DNA of 60,000 nucleotides from Bolinopsis microptera. Taxonomy: Eukaryota; Ctenophora; Tentaculata; Lobata; Bolinopsidae. The notes beneath the pieces were generated by a model. The model was not told where the DNA came from and ran no database searches. It saw nothing but the letters and a program-made list of their open reading frames with translations. This document shows positions 34,701-42,473 of the stretch, in pieces; within the stretch, counting starts at the first letter, position 1; each line of letters opens with the position of its first letter. Position numbers and translations under genes: made by a program. Location of the stretch: positions 12,569,182 to 12,629,181 of the forward strand of contig NC_087074.1 in the NCBI RefSeq assembly GCF_026151205.1, read 5' to 3'.

Positions 34701-35281
34701 ATATACGGTTCATGGAATCCATTTAATGTGATGTCGTTTATTCCGTTAGGCAATTTTTCTAGTGTGCAGTTAGTTTCGTTAAAACACAATACATCATACT
34801 TATCATATATTTCTATATCTTCTCGTAGTTGATCAATATTTTTGAAAAGGGATCTGATATTCATGGAAAATGTTTTAAGTTGAGAGGATGTCGACCTTTT
34901 TACGTTACGTTGCTGTTTATACTGACAGTGAGTTAGGAAAGCCGAAATGTCACTCCATGTTGAATCCTGGTGCTCTTCATTGGTCATGGCGTCTCCAATA
35001 AGATGACATCGACTATTTTGAGCGTATGGATTATAAATAGCGCAATTAAGCTTATTGTAGTCATCGTAAATTTCATAGTAAGTCGCGTAAAATCCAGGAA
35101 TAAGACTTTCACAACAGCTTGTACAACCTAAATTTTCCTTAAAACATTTGACGTGGACGTTGTTTTGGCACCATGAACAGCTGCGGATGTTTTTGGAAGA
35201 ATAACACCAGCCGCTACAGCTACCACATTTTATTTTGATTTTATGACCAGAAGTATCAGTAACATTTCCATTCGCTGCCAT
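31796..35281 (-). CDS. Retrotransposon ORF2: Cys-rich finger, endonuclease and reverse transcriptase
   Basis: Intact 1,161-residue polyprotein that nicks target DNA and copies the element RNA. Residues 19-57 form a PHD/ZZ-like finger (pairs C19/C22, C35/C38, H43/C46, C53/C56). The APE-type endonuclease follows, from about residue 137 ([11 protein letters not shown]) through HGDFNLNLL (about 289) to [10 protein letters not shown] (about 357). A linker ([25 protein letters not shown]) leads to the reverse transcriptase: [54 protein letters not shown] and [11 protein letters not shown], with the catalytic YADD near residue 835. Then come [15 protein letters not shown] and [10 protein letters not shown] of the C-terminal tail. 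No stop or frameshift interrupts it, so the copy is young. It lies 740 bases downstream of ORF1 on the same strand. Confidence 0.95.
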   Translation of the reverse strand: [1161 protein letters not shown]

Positions 35282-36021
35282 TTTAAGTTAACTCTTATGC
35301 TTGTGGAGGAATTAGAGAATAAAAAATGTATAAATTTATAAATAACGTAAAATATATCTATACTAGTGCAAATCAGATTCTTTCACGAGAACCGGAGGTC
35401 CTGTATGCTACAGAATCGTGATCTGAGTCTTATCTACTTATTTGTTAAAAATATTCGCTAAATCAAATGTTACAATATAGTGCCCTTATCTCGATTTTCG
35501 GGCTTATCAGTATGATAATATGACTTTACCTAAAGTGTATATTAAGTCGTTGTGATTTGTATGTGTGAAATTGTTTCGTTGTGTAGTTTTGTGTGGTGAT
35601 TTTTGCTATTTAGTTGTTTGTGAAGTTTTCGAAAATACTGTTGCACTGAACTTTGACTGAGGAAACGTGCTTGATGCTGATTCACCAGAGAAGCTTCTAT
35701 AATTATTAAATAAAATGTGCACAGTTTTGTTTGGTAATGTGAAAATGTTTTAGGAAATGTATGGTGGGATGATAAGAGACAAAAATGCTTGATAGTGAAA
35801 GAATGTTCATCAGTTCATCTGATAAGCTTAAGAAGATAAGCATTTTCGACCAATCAGATCATTTCTTCAAAAATCGATCGTGGTAGCAATCAAATGATGA
35901 ATTTGGATGAGGAGTGAGGATGTACTGAAAAAGATATGAAAATACTTGATGATATGCTTAATTTAAGGGCTTGACAGAAAAGGTTGATTTTTATATAATT
36001 AATTCATTTATGGATTAGTGC
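35282..36021 (-). other. Inter-ORF region of the retrotransposon
   Basis: About 740 bases between the end of ORF1 and the ORF2 start. It is AT-rich and has no coding signature on either strand. That is long for the gap between two retrotransposon ORFs, which more often overlap or nearly touch; ORF2 translation would need reinitiation, internal entry or a separate RNA (inference). Confidence 0.6.
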
Positions 36022-36351
36022 TCAACCACGGTGATATCTGAAAGGACTGTTAGGCTCATGGTGGTAGAGCCACGCACAGTTCCTGTGGCGTGGCAGTTCT
36101 GATCCACATAACTTGCCAACGCAGTTGACAAGTTCATATGCAACAGCCCTTCTGACATCGTGATGTAAATGGATGCCATGCTTATCATTGCGGTCCCATA
36201 CGTAGTATGAGTGAACCCGCTTGATAACGGCATGGGCATCGTAAAATGTCAGATTGGGTATCACCCTGGCGAGATTCACCATACATAGATTAAAATCATC
36301 AATTTCTCTGTTCAACCAACCAATTCTCGTTAAAGACAAAGCACAAAACAA
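36022..36351 (-). pseudogene. C-terminal part of the ORF1 SGNH esterase, in the -1 frame
   Basis: Continues the SGNH domain after a -1 shift within 36330-36351, where the sequence is TTTTGTTTTGTGCTTTG-like on the minus strand. It contains TRIGWLNREIDDFN (the LN...I..FN helix typical of retroelement esterases) and DKHGIHLHHDVRR, the position of block V. The usual catalytic D-x-x-H reads H-G-I-H here, so the Asp seems replaced by His. Whether the shift is a one-base deletion in this copy or programmed frameshifting cannot be told from one copy; deletion is the simpler view. Confidence 0.7.
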
Positions 36352-37814
36352 AACTGTGTGCTTTTGTTGCTCTTACAGCTTTCGACAAGGCGGGGACAAA
36401 AGTTATCAGCCAGACTCTTGGCAGATTTTCCATACCGTGAAAGATCGTTTATGCCACATGAGATGATCACAGTTTTGGCATGTTTGAGATCATGATCCAA
36501 AGAGTCTATGAGCTGGTAGTTCAAACGCTTCTGACAGCGGTGGCCGGGTATCTGATCGAACAACCATTCAGGTGTTTCACGATGAATAGAGTCATGTATG
36601 AATAGGACTTTGGAGTGACGAGACTGAGAGGAGGAGTTCTGAGCTGGAGGGGCAACAGGTGGTATCCGATGGAGAGCTGGAGGTGCAGGCACAGTGCATG
36701 ACTCTTGTTGTTTCAGTTTGCGGAAAGTCAGTGAAATGCGTGGAAACCTTACCGAGATATCGCGGTCAATGCCGTGGCGCCAGTTGTCCTGATCTGCTCG
36801 TGACATGACGTAAAGTGAACCGTGCTCAAGTGGAATGTTATGCTCGACAAAGGGGCCTACTGTACTTGATATCCTAAGGTTTCTAGGTGCTCCAATCGAC
36901 ACTGTATAAATTTGACTATCCTCCATTATGCTAGGTTCGCTGTCATTATGCATCGGTATGCCGACCGATCCGTCCTTGTATAAAGTGCAAAGGCAAGTGT
37001 AGTTCTCTGGGGTTATGTCAGCGTCCAGTTTTTGCAGTTGCTCGTACGCATGTTCCAGAGTGGGTGGAAGTGGCCCAACAGAGACAGGATGTGAGGTTCT
37101 GCCGTACGTGTAGGGGACGGAGCCATAATAAGTTGTGATACGGCCTCCAGGGTGGTGCATGTCAAAGTTTAGCTCACTTGAAACTTTATCAAAAGTTAAC
37201 TCGGAAAGATCGCACTCTAAAAGTCTTACCGGCGAATGAGGCATACTTGTAACTTCTCTGGAAGTGTCGAGGTTCTGCAAGGGGGCTTCAGAGATGAGAG
37301 TTGCAGTCTGCTGTGTGATGAGGGTGGTCTGTTTCTTCGTTTCATCAGAGACTTCTTCGATCGCCGTCAGAGCACGTTCTGTTAGATGTTTCACCGCCTT
37401 CTCGCACTCCCCATTAACAGTACATGAAAGTAAGTTAGCTGCCGCAGTTAGACTATTCATGGATTGATCTATATCAACGACTATTTGACGTGTTAGATAT
37501 TGTTTGATGGCGGCTTGTTTGGTGTCAGGCTTAGTGGCTTTGCCAGTAAATGCGGGGTCAATTAAACGGAGCCTGTTGTATTCAAAATCTATATCTTCTT
37601 TGGAGAGGGTAGGTAAAACGTTTAAACACGTCTTAGCGCAAAACGTGTAAATTGATGGCACACCAAAGCCCAACATACCGAGGGAGGGTGCCTCCGTGTC
37701 GAAGGGTGACCCGGAGGCAGCAGGTTTAGTGATACTGTTCTTCCTAGCAGGAGTCTTCTTAGCAGCAGGAGTCTTGTTAGCAGCAGAGGTCGACTTGTTA
37801 AGATGGCCGGACAT
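36330..37814 (-). CDS. Retrotransposon ORF1: AlkB-like dioxygenase fused to SGNH/GDSL esterase
   Basis: 494 residues up to the frameshift. Residues 1-40 are a Lys/Ala/Pro-rich basic tail (AANKTPAAKKTPARKN), suited to nucleic-acid binding. About residues 225-366 match the AlkB family of Fe(II)/2-oxoglutarate dioxygenases: TTYYGSVPYTYGRTSHPVSV (substrate lid), NYTCLCTLYKDG, iron ligands His289 and Asp291 (GIPMHNDSEP), VSIGAPRNLRI, HGSLYVMSRADQDNWRHGID with the third ligand His347, and PRISLTFRK with Arg359 and Arg365 at the AlkB R-x5-R spacing. All catalytic positions are present. From residue 402 an SGNH hydrolase begins: KVLFIHDSIHRE (block I, Ser409, with His in place of the usual Gly) and IISCGINDLS (block III G-x-N-D). 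The rest of that domain lies in the -1 frame at 36351-36022. AlkB enzymes repair alkylated or demethylate RNA/DNA; a role in protecting or unmarking the element RNA is inference. Confidence 0.85.
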   Translation of the reverse strand: MSGHLNKSTSAANKTPAAKKTPARKNSITKPAASGSPFDTEAPSLGMLGFGVPSIYTFCAKTCLNVLPTLSKEDIDFEYNRLRLIDPAFTGKATKPDTKQAAIKQYLTRQIVVDIDQSMNSLTAAANLLSCTVNGECEKAVKHLTERALTAIEEVSDETKKQTTLITQQTATLISEAPLQNLDTSREVTSMPHSPVRLLECDLSELTFDKVSSELNFDMHHPGGRITTYYGSVPYTYGRTSHPVSVGPLPPTLEHAYEQLQKLDADITPENYTCLCTLYKDGSVGIPMHNDSEPSIMEDSQIYTVSIGAPRNLRISSTVGPFVEHNIPLEHGSLYVMSRADQDNWRHGIDRDISVRFPRISLTFRKLKQQESCTVPAPPALHRIPPVAPPAQNSSSQSRHSKVLFIHDSIHRETPEWLFDQIPGHRCQKRLNYQLIDSLDHDLKHAKTVIISCGINDLSRYGKSAKSLADNFCPRLVESCKSNKSTQFCFVLCL

Positions 37815-37919
37815 GATAAAATCAAGCAGTTTCTTATCAGCAAGTCAGTGCACTTGTGAAAAGATTAGAGAGCAAAAATGTTGATGCGTAATGTAAAGTA
37901 AAAATGATTGAAAATGAAA

Positions 37920-38262
37920 AGCTGAACTATTTTGTCAACCCGCAAACCTGGATAGAGTTGGCCGATATCAAAGCTTCATAAAAATTGGAGGTGGAATGTT
38001 ATAAAATTATAGTACCCTGATTTACCTGTGCAGTACTCATGTCTCATAATAGCCAAGGTAATAATATTATGGTATTAGTATTGCATCAGTCATGAATTAA
38101 AGAATCGATAACATGGTTCTATTCTTTTTCGAGGTTTAATCATTAATCCGAATGATCGTAAATTGTAACTAACCAGCTTTAGCTCGGTGAAATTCTCGCA
38201 TAATGTTTACCCCAATAGGTTCTTTTGCGATAGTGTAAACGCGACAACTAGCGCTGGATGGT
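37920..38262. repeat. Host repeat segment, right flank of the retrotransposon
   Basis: Nearly identical to 41069-41401. Together with 31219-31406 (same as 40879-41072) it forms one continuous segment at the paralogous site, so in this copy it was split by the 6.5-kb insertion. Confidence 0.9.
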
Positions 38263-38545
38263 GACAACTACATACTAGCGCTGGATAGCGCTAGTTCAAG
38301 TTGTCGCCATCCAGCGCTAGTTGTCGCCATCCAGGCAGCGCTAGTTGTCGCTATCCAGCGCTAGTTGTCGTTATTATCCAGCACTGGCTGTCGCTGGCTA
38401 TGCGACATTGTCGAACCCGAAAGTTTGCGATGGCCAGCGCCTCAAACTATTGCAAAAAAAAACAGTTCGATAACTAGCGCAAGCCAGCGCTGGCCATCGA
38501 TGGCCAGTGCAAAATGTTTGCGATATTATTATTATTCGTCAGCTA
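38248..38545. repeat. Inverted array around an AGCGCT palindrome
   Basis: Repeated blocks close to TTGTCGCCATCCAGCGCTAG and its reverse complement CTAGCGCTGGATGG.GACAA, switching orientation near 38305, with more diverged GCCAGCGCTGGCCATCGATGG units to 38545. The core is self-complementary, so the region is hairpin-rich. It resembles subterminal repeats of a DNA transposon. The 38365-38814 open frame running through it is considered spurious. Confidence 0.8.
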
Positions 38546-39287
38546 GCGCTGGCCAGTGTTATGTCCTGCCTAATTTAGTCCACATAGGTATTAAATCTAG
38601 TCCTAAAACCCAATATTTTAAAAACTCAGTAATTTCTCCAGGCATTCCATTTTCTATTTCTTGGTTGATTTTATCTTCATATCGACAGATGTTATCTTCA
38701 TTATCGTTATTAAAGTATATGTATTTGAATCTGACTCTTACTATACCGTATCAAAGCCATCAGACGTCACAAGACCGCCTTGACCCATACCTTAAGTCTA
38801 ACAGATACCGATAACATGCGACCCTATAACCTTTTTACCTTTGAGACCTGATACGCTGCCACCTAGCTGAGATAACACTAAACGGGCAGTTCCTAAGAAC
38901 AGAGATCACAGACTGGAGGACGCCAACATTCAACAGCTGCACACTGTAAGAAGGCCTGTCATACCACTACAGGTGGATTTCCGTAGCTCTCTGGACATAT
39001 TCCCAGCCTCACACTTCCTTAGACCAGAGCTACCCCTACCTTTACCAACACTTAGATGGTTAGTCCCCATGTTATTCCCCTTGTCATTAAATCCAACCGG
39101 CCATTACTGATATAAAATATTATATTCAACCAATTATCAACCTTAGCACCTCCAGTAACACTAACTTTTAATCATCCCTAGATCACTACCCTCGGTGATT
39201 CCTTCCTCCTAAAGCTCCTACCAATGCACTCAGATATTTCTTAAAAGGTACGTCTGAGAGCTCGGGATCCCAATATAGATATCTTAC
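38546..39287. other. Intergenic/transposon-related DNA, no clear gene
   Basis: Mixed composition. A stretch near 38850-38950 reads protein-like for about 25 codons (GQFLRTEITDWRTPTFNSCT) up to a donor-like CT|GTAAGA, and could be a stray exon fragment, but nothing else supports a gene. Confidence 0.3.
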
Positions 39288-39495
39288 TATATATAAAGCG
39301 AGACGATATATATGGATGGATGGATCCGTGCCATTTTACTGACACCACGGCATCACCTTTAACGCGACTTTCCGCAAAAACCGTAAAAGATATACAACTG
39401 AAACTTTTTTGACTGGGTCAAATGCTTTCATGGCCTCTAAATCAGCATGAAAAAATAAAAAATTGGCCAAGGAATAAGAGTTTTAGAGCCCAGCG
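39288..39495. repeat. Dispersed repeat, inverted partner of 4772-4998
   Basis: Reverse complement of the repeat at 4772-4998, about 200 bp, with small differences (a GGATGGATGGATCC insertion, TCATGGCCTCTAAATC in place of a shorter word). Confidence 0.75.
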
Positions 39496-39537
39496 TTTTA
39501 GAGTCCACCTTCGTCTACCTCGATGTCATGATCCTTC

Positions 39538-39864
39538 CTATTTCCTACGTATTTGACGCCAACGTTGATTGGACATTTGAATAATTTTACCTGATATTAT
39601 TACCTTTTCAGTATGAATTGTCCCTCCTTTGATGTAGTGGTGCTTGTTTGGCTCAGCTTCTTTCTTCTTATGCAGGTTTTGAACAAGAAGTCTGTGCTTA
39701 ACACGATCCTCCAAAGAGCGGTCTGGACTAATGTCAATTTGAAGACTGAGCTGAACTTTTCTGATTGTCGCAGCTTTCGAGCTTGACTGATTATTTGATA
39801 GGCTGTACTGGACCCTACAGTGCGCTACCTGGACTGTAGTGCGACATGAACTAAAGTGCGACAA
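39538..39864 (-). pseudogene. Possible retroelement ORF1-like fragment
   Basis: A 108-codon minus-strand frame. Its middle reads AATIRKVQLSLQIDISPDRS then LEDRVKHRLLVQNLHKKKEA, a pattern seen in nucleic-acid-binding ORF1 proteins of non-LTR elements (isD..x..R..L). The N-terminal third overlaps MULE-type terminal repeats (39808-39864) and is probably not part of the protein. Family assignment is tentative. Confidence 0.3.
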
Positions 39865-39885
39865 AACACTTTACACATTCAATAA

Positions 39886-40754
39886 ATATTTGACTTTCCA
39901 TTTTAAAGTTTTAATGACACAGCGTTTATCAGGGCTCTCCCGTAGTCACTCATGACAGATTAAAGGTCGACTCCAAATGCAAGGAGCTCATCCAAGAGGG
40001 CTTCATAAATATGATAAGCCTGTGTCTTTCCGGGGAGTAAGCCGAATGCAAGGGGAATTCTCAGCTCCAGCCGTCAGGATAAAGTCCGTGGATAGTCACC
40101 AACTGCGTGATCAAGTTAGGCGAGGTGCTGAAGGTACCATTGATGACAAGATGAGCTAAACGACCCATGTTTTCTACAGTGCCGAACAGGAAAGATCTTC
40201 TTCCCTCTGCTGAGTAGGCAGAATCCCAAAGAAGGAAGGTTTCGCCATTGTTCGTTCTGATGTAGTCATCAGACATGTTGTTCGATGCTTTGGTATAATC
40301 ATCGTGACCTTATATATGGCCCAAGCATATGAACTTGTTATCCCAATCGGATATATACCTTCATACGATGCGTGTGATAGAAATGAGGATCATATGCTGC
40401 TTACGAGTTACCCAGTGGATCACACAATGCATAAGTGGCTTGAACTGACCCGAAGGAATTATGATAGTGGATCACTTCGAAACACGTGATGTGAACCGAC
40501 GAATCGTATTCGCAAGATCACTTCGAAATAAGTGACGTGAACCGACCCGACGAATCACTTATATTAATGGTCCATAAGAAGGATAGGATGTGACCTGAAC
40601 TTGGAAATAAGTCAGGATATTTTGTCGCACTAGAGTACGCTACCTGGATCGTAGTGCAACACGTACTGTAGTGCGACAAATGGTGTTTTTGTCGGTCTTC
40701 GCATTAGAGTACGTGTCGCACTAGAGTACGTGTCGCACTACAGTCTACAGTACG
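39886..40754 (-). pseudogene. MULE transposase remnant, copy B
   Basis: Same element as copy A but with 160 more bases at the 3' end of the minus-strand coding part. After LVINGTFSTSPNLITQLVTI and a TGA stop at 40061-40063, a second frame continues the MULE_transposase domain: FGLLPGKTQAYHIYEALLDE, then a stop, then VMSDYGRALINAV, which holds the second catalytic Asp (SDY). At least one frameshift and two stops make it inactive. The right side ends in the GTGCGACACGTAC-type terminal array at 40625-40754. Confidence 0.75.
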
Positions 40755-40878
40755 ATTTCCGGTGTTGAACTTTATGATTATCTTACAACACCGTCCTTTA
40801 AACCCGCTTCTGAACTGATAAGAGAATTGTACTTTTATAATTGAAACATAATAACTTATTGGTCATAATTACACTCAA

Positions 40879-41401
40879 TATAGATATATAATCAATAATG
40901 TGATTGTGTATAATAGTTACAGGGTTTCAAAAGTCTGGCGAGGATGTTCTTGTTGAATAACTTTTAATCTTTTTGTCTAAACTTTATTCTGTAAAATGTT
41001 ATTGGTAGTTCTAAGGTTTAATGTCAATCATGGTCCACTGGAAGCCTTTGCTGCCGCCTACTACTACTAGCTGAACTATTTTGTCAACCCGCAAACCTGG
41101 ATAGAGTTGGCCGATATCAAAGCTTCATAAAAATTGGAGGTGGAATGTTATAAAATTATAGTACCCTGATTTACCTGTGCAGTACTCATGTCTCATAATA
41201 GCCAAGGTAATAATATTATGGTATTAGTATTACATCAGTCATGAATTAAAGAATCGATAACATGGTTCTATTCTTTTTCGAGGTTTAATCATTAATCCGA
41301 ATGATCGTAAATTGTAACTAACCAGCTTTAGCTCGGTGAAATTCTCGCATAATGTTTACCCCAATAGGTTCTTTTGCGATAGTGTAAACAACTAGCGCTG
41401 G
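40879..41401. repeat. Uninterrupted paralogous segment (natural empty site)
   Basis: This segment equals 31219-31406 joined to 37920-38262. It marks the pre-insertion state for the Helitron at 30775 (junction 40878/40879) and the non-LTR element at 31407 (AGCT at 41069-41072). It carries two extra CTA units just before the AGCT. Confidence 0.92.
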
Positions 41402-42286
41402 ATATTTGACTTTCCATTTTAAAGTTTTAATGACACAGCGTTTATCAGGGCTCTCTCGTAGTCACTCATGACAGATTAAAGGTCGACTCCAAATGCAAGG
41501 AGCTCATCCAAGAGGGCTTCATAAATATGATAAGCCTGTGTCTTTCCGGGGAGTAAGCCGAATGCAAGGGGAATTCTCAGCTCCAGCCGTCAGGATAAAG
41601 TCCGTGGATAGTCACCAACTGCGTGATCAAGTTAGGCGAGGTGCTGAAGGTACCATTGATGACAAGATGAGCTAAACGACCCATGTTTTCTACAGTGCCG
41701 AACAGGAAAGATCTTCTTCCCTCTGCTGAGTAGGCAGAATCCCAAAGAAGGAAGGTTTCGCCATTGTTCGTTCTGATGTAGTCATCAGACATGTTGATGT
41801 TGTTCGATGCTTTGGTAGAATCATCGTGACCTTATATATGGCCCAAGCATATGAACTTGTTATCCCAATCGGATATATACCTTCATACGATGCGTGTGAT
41901 AGGAATGAGGATCATATGCTGCTTACGAGTTACCCAGTGGATCACACAATGCATACGTGGCTTGAACTGACCCGAAGGAATTATGATAGTGGATCACTTC
42001 GAAACACGTGATGTGAACCGACGAATCGTATTCGCAAGATCACTTCGAAATAAGTGACGTGAACCGACCCGACGAATCACTTATATTAATGGTCCATAAG
42101 AAGGATAGGATGTGACCTGAACTTGGAAATGAGTTAGGATATTTTGTCGCACTAGAGTACGCTACCTGGATCGTAGTGCGACACGTACTGTAGTGCGACA
42201 AAGGGTGTTTTTGTCGGACTTCGCACTAGAGTACGTGTCGCACTAGAGTACGTGTCGCACTAGAGTACGTGTCGCACTACAGTACG
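41402..42286 (-). pseudogene. MULE transposase remnant, copy C
   Basis: As copy B, same frames and stops (minus-strand 71-residue part at 41792-41577). The right terminal array has one more 17-base unit and ends at 42286 with a perfect complement to the left end of copy A; unique DNA (AAGCCCCCCATGG) follows shortly after. Confidence 0.75.
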
Positions 42287-42473
42287 ATTACCAAGCCCCC
42301 CATGGTAGGTTCTAAGTCAGAGATAGTTTATCAGACCCTGAAGTTGTACTATAACTATAAACAACTTTAGACAGTTTTTGGGTTTTTCCAAATAGTTTCT
42401 GATTATTCTGATTTGCGACAAATGATATTGCACTGTTAGGATAAACGACGTTTCAAAGTAACAACTTCTTATT

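Larger units (their letters stand above)
31407..37919 (-). mobile_element. Nearly full-length non-LTR retrotransposon with AlkB-SGNH ORF1 and EN-RT ORF2
   Basis: Read on the minus strand: 5' UTR 37919-37815, ORF1 37814 to about 36022 (one frameshift), a 740-base inter-ORF region, ORF2 35281-31796, a 3' UTR of about 390 bases, ending in a run of seven or eight A (plus-strand T run 31406-31413). The flanks were compared with the uninterrupted paralogue at 40879-41401: left flank ...GCCGCCTACTAGCT and right flank AGCTGAACTATTTTG... are contiguous there, so about 6.5 kb was inserted with a 4-bp target duplication AGCT (31403-31406 and 37920-37923). The two-ORF layout, A-tail and short duplication fit target-primed reverse transcription. 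Clade: CR1/Jockey-like by ORF2 motifs, not resolved further. Confidence 0.92.
39886..42286. repeat. Tandem duplication of a 1.5-kb unit
   Basis: 39886-41401 (unit B) is followed directly by 41402-42286 (unit C), which repeats its first 885 bases with an offset of 1,516-1,522. Junction: ...CTAGCGCTGG joined to ATATTTGACTTTCC. Units are nearly identical (one 6-base indel near 40279, few substitutions), so the duplication is recent. Unit A at 29934-38262 is the same segment carrying two insertions and lacking the first 160 bases. Confidence 0.9.

Noticed and set aside
33281-34832. Plus-strand open frames inside ORF2
   Set aside because: Antisense shadows of the 1,161-residue reverse-transcriptase ORF.
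36022-37814. AlkB-like ORF as a host ALKBH gene
   Set aside because: It has no introns, carries an SGNH domain and lies wholly inside a mobile element whose ends are shown by the empty-site comparison.
38248-38545. Possible CRISPR-like array
   Set aside because: Units alternate in orientation, are degenerate and have no unique spacers; the genome is eukaryotic.
38365-38814. 149-codon plus-strand frame
   Set aside because: Its first third is the AGCGCT repeat array and the rest is AT-rich without motifs.
39977-42011. Plus-strand frames of 60-61 codons repeated in the three MULE copies
   Set aside because: They are antisense or noncoding shadows; only the minus strand shows transposase motifs.
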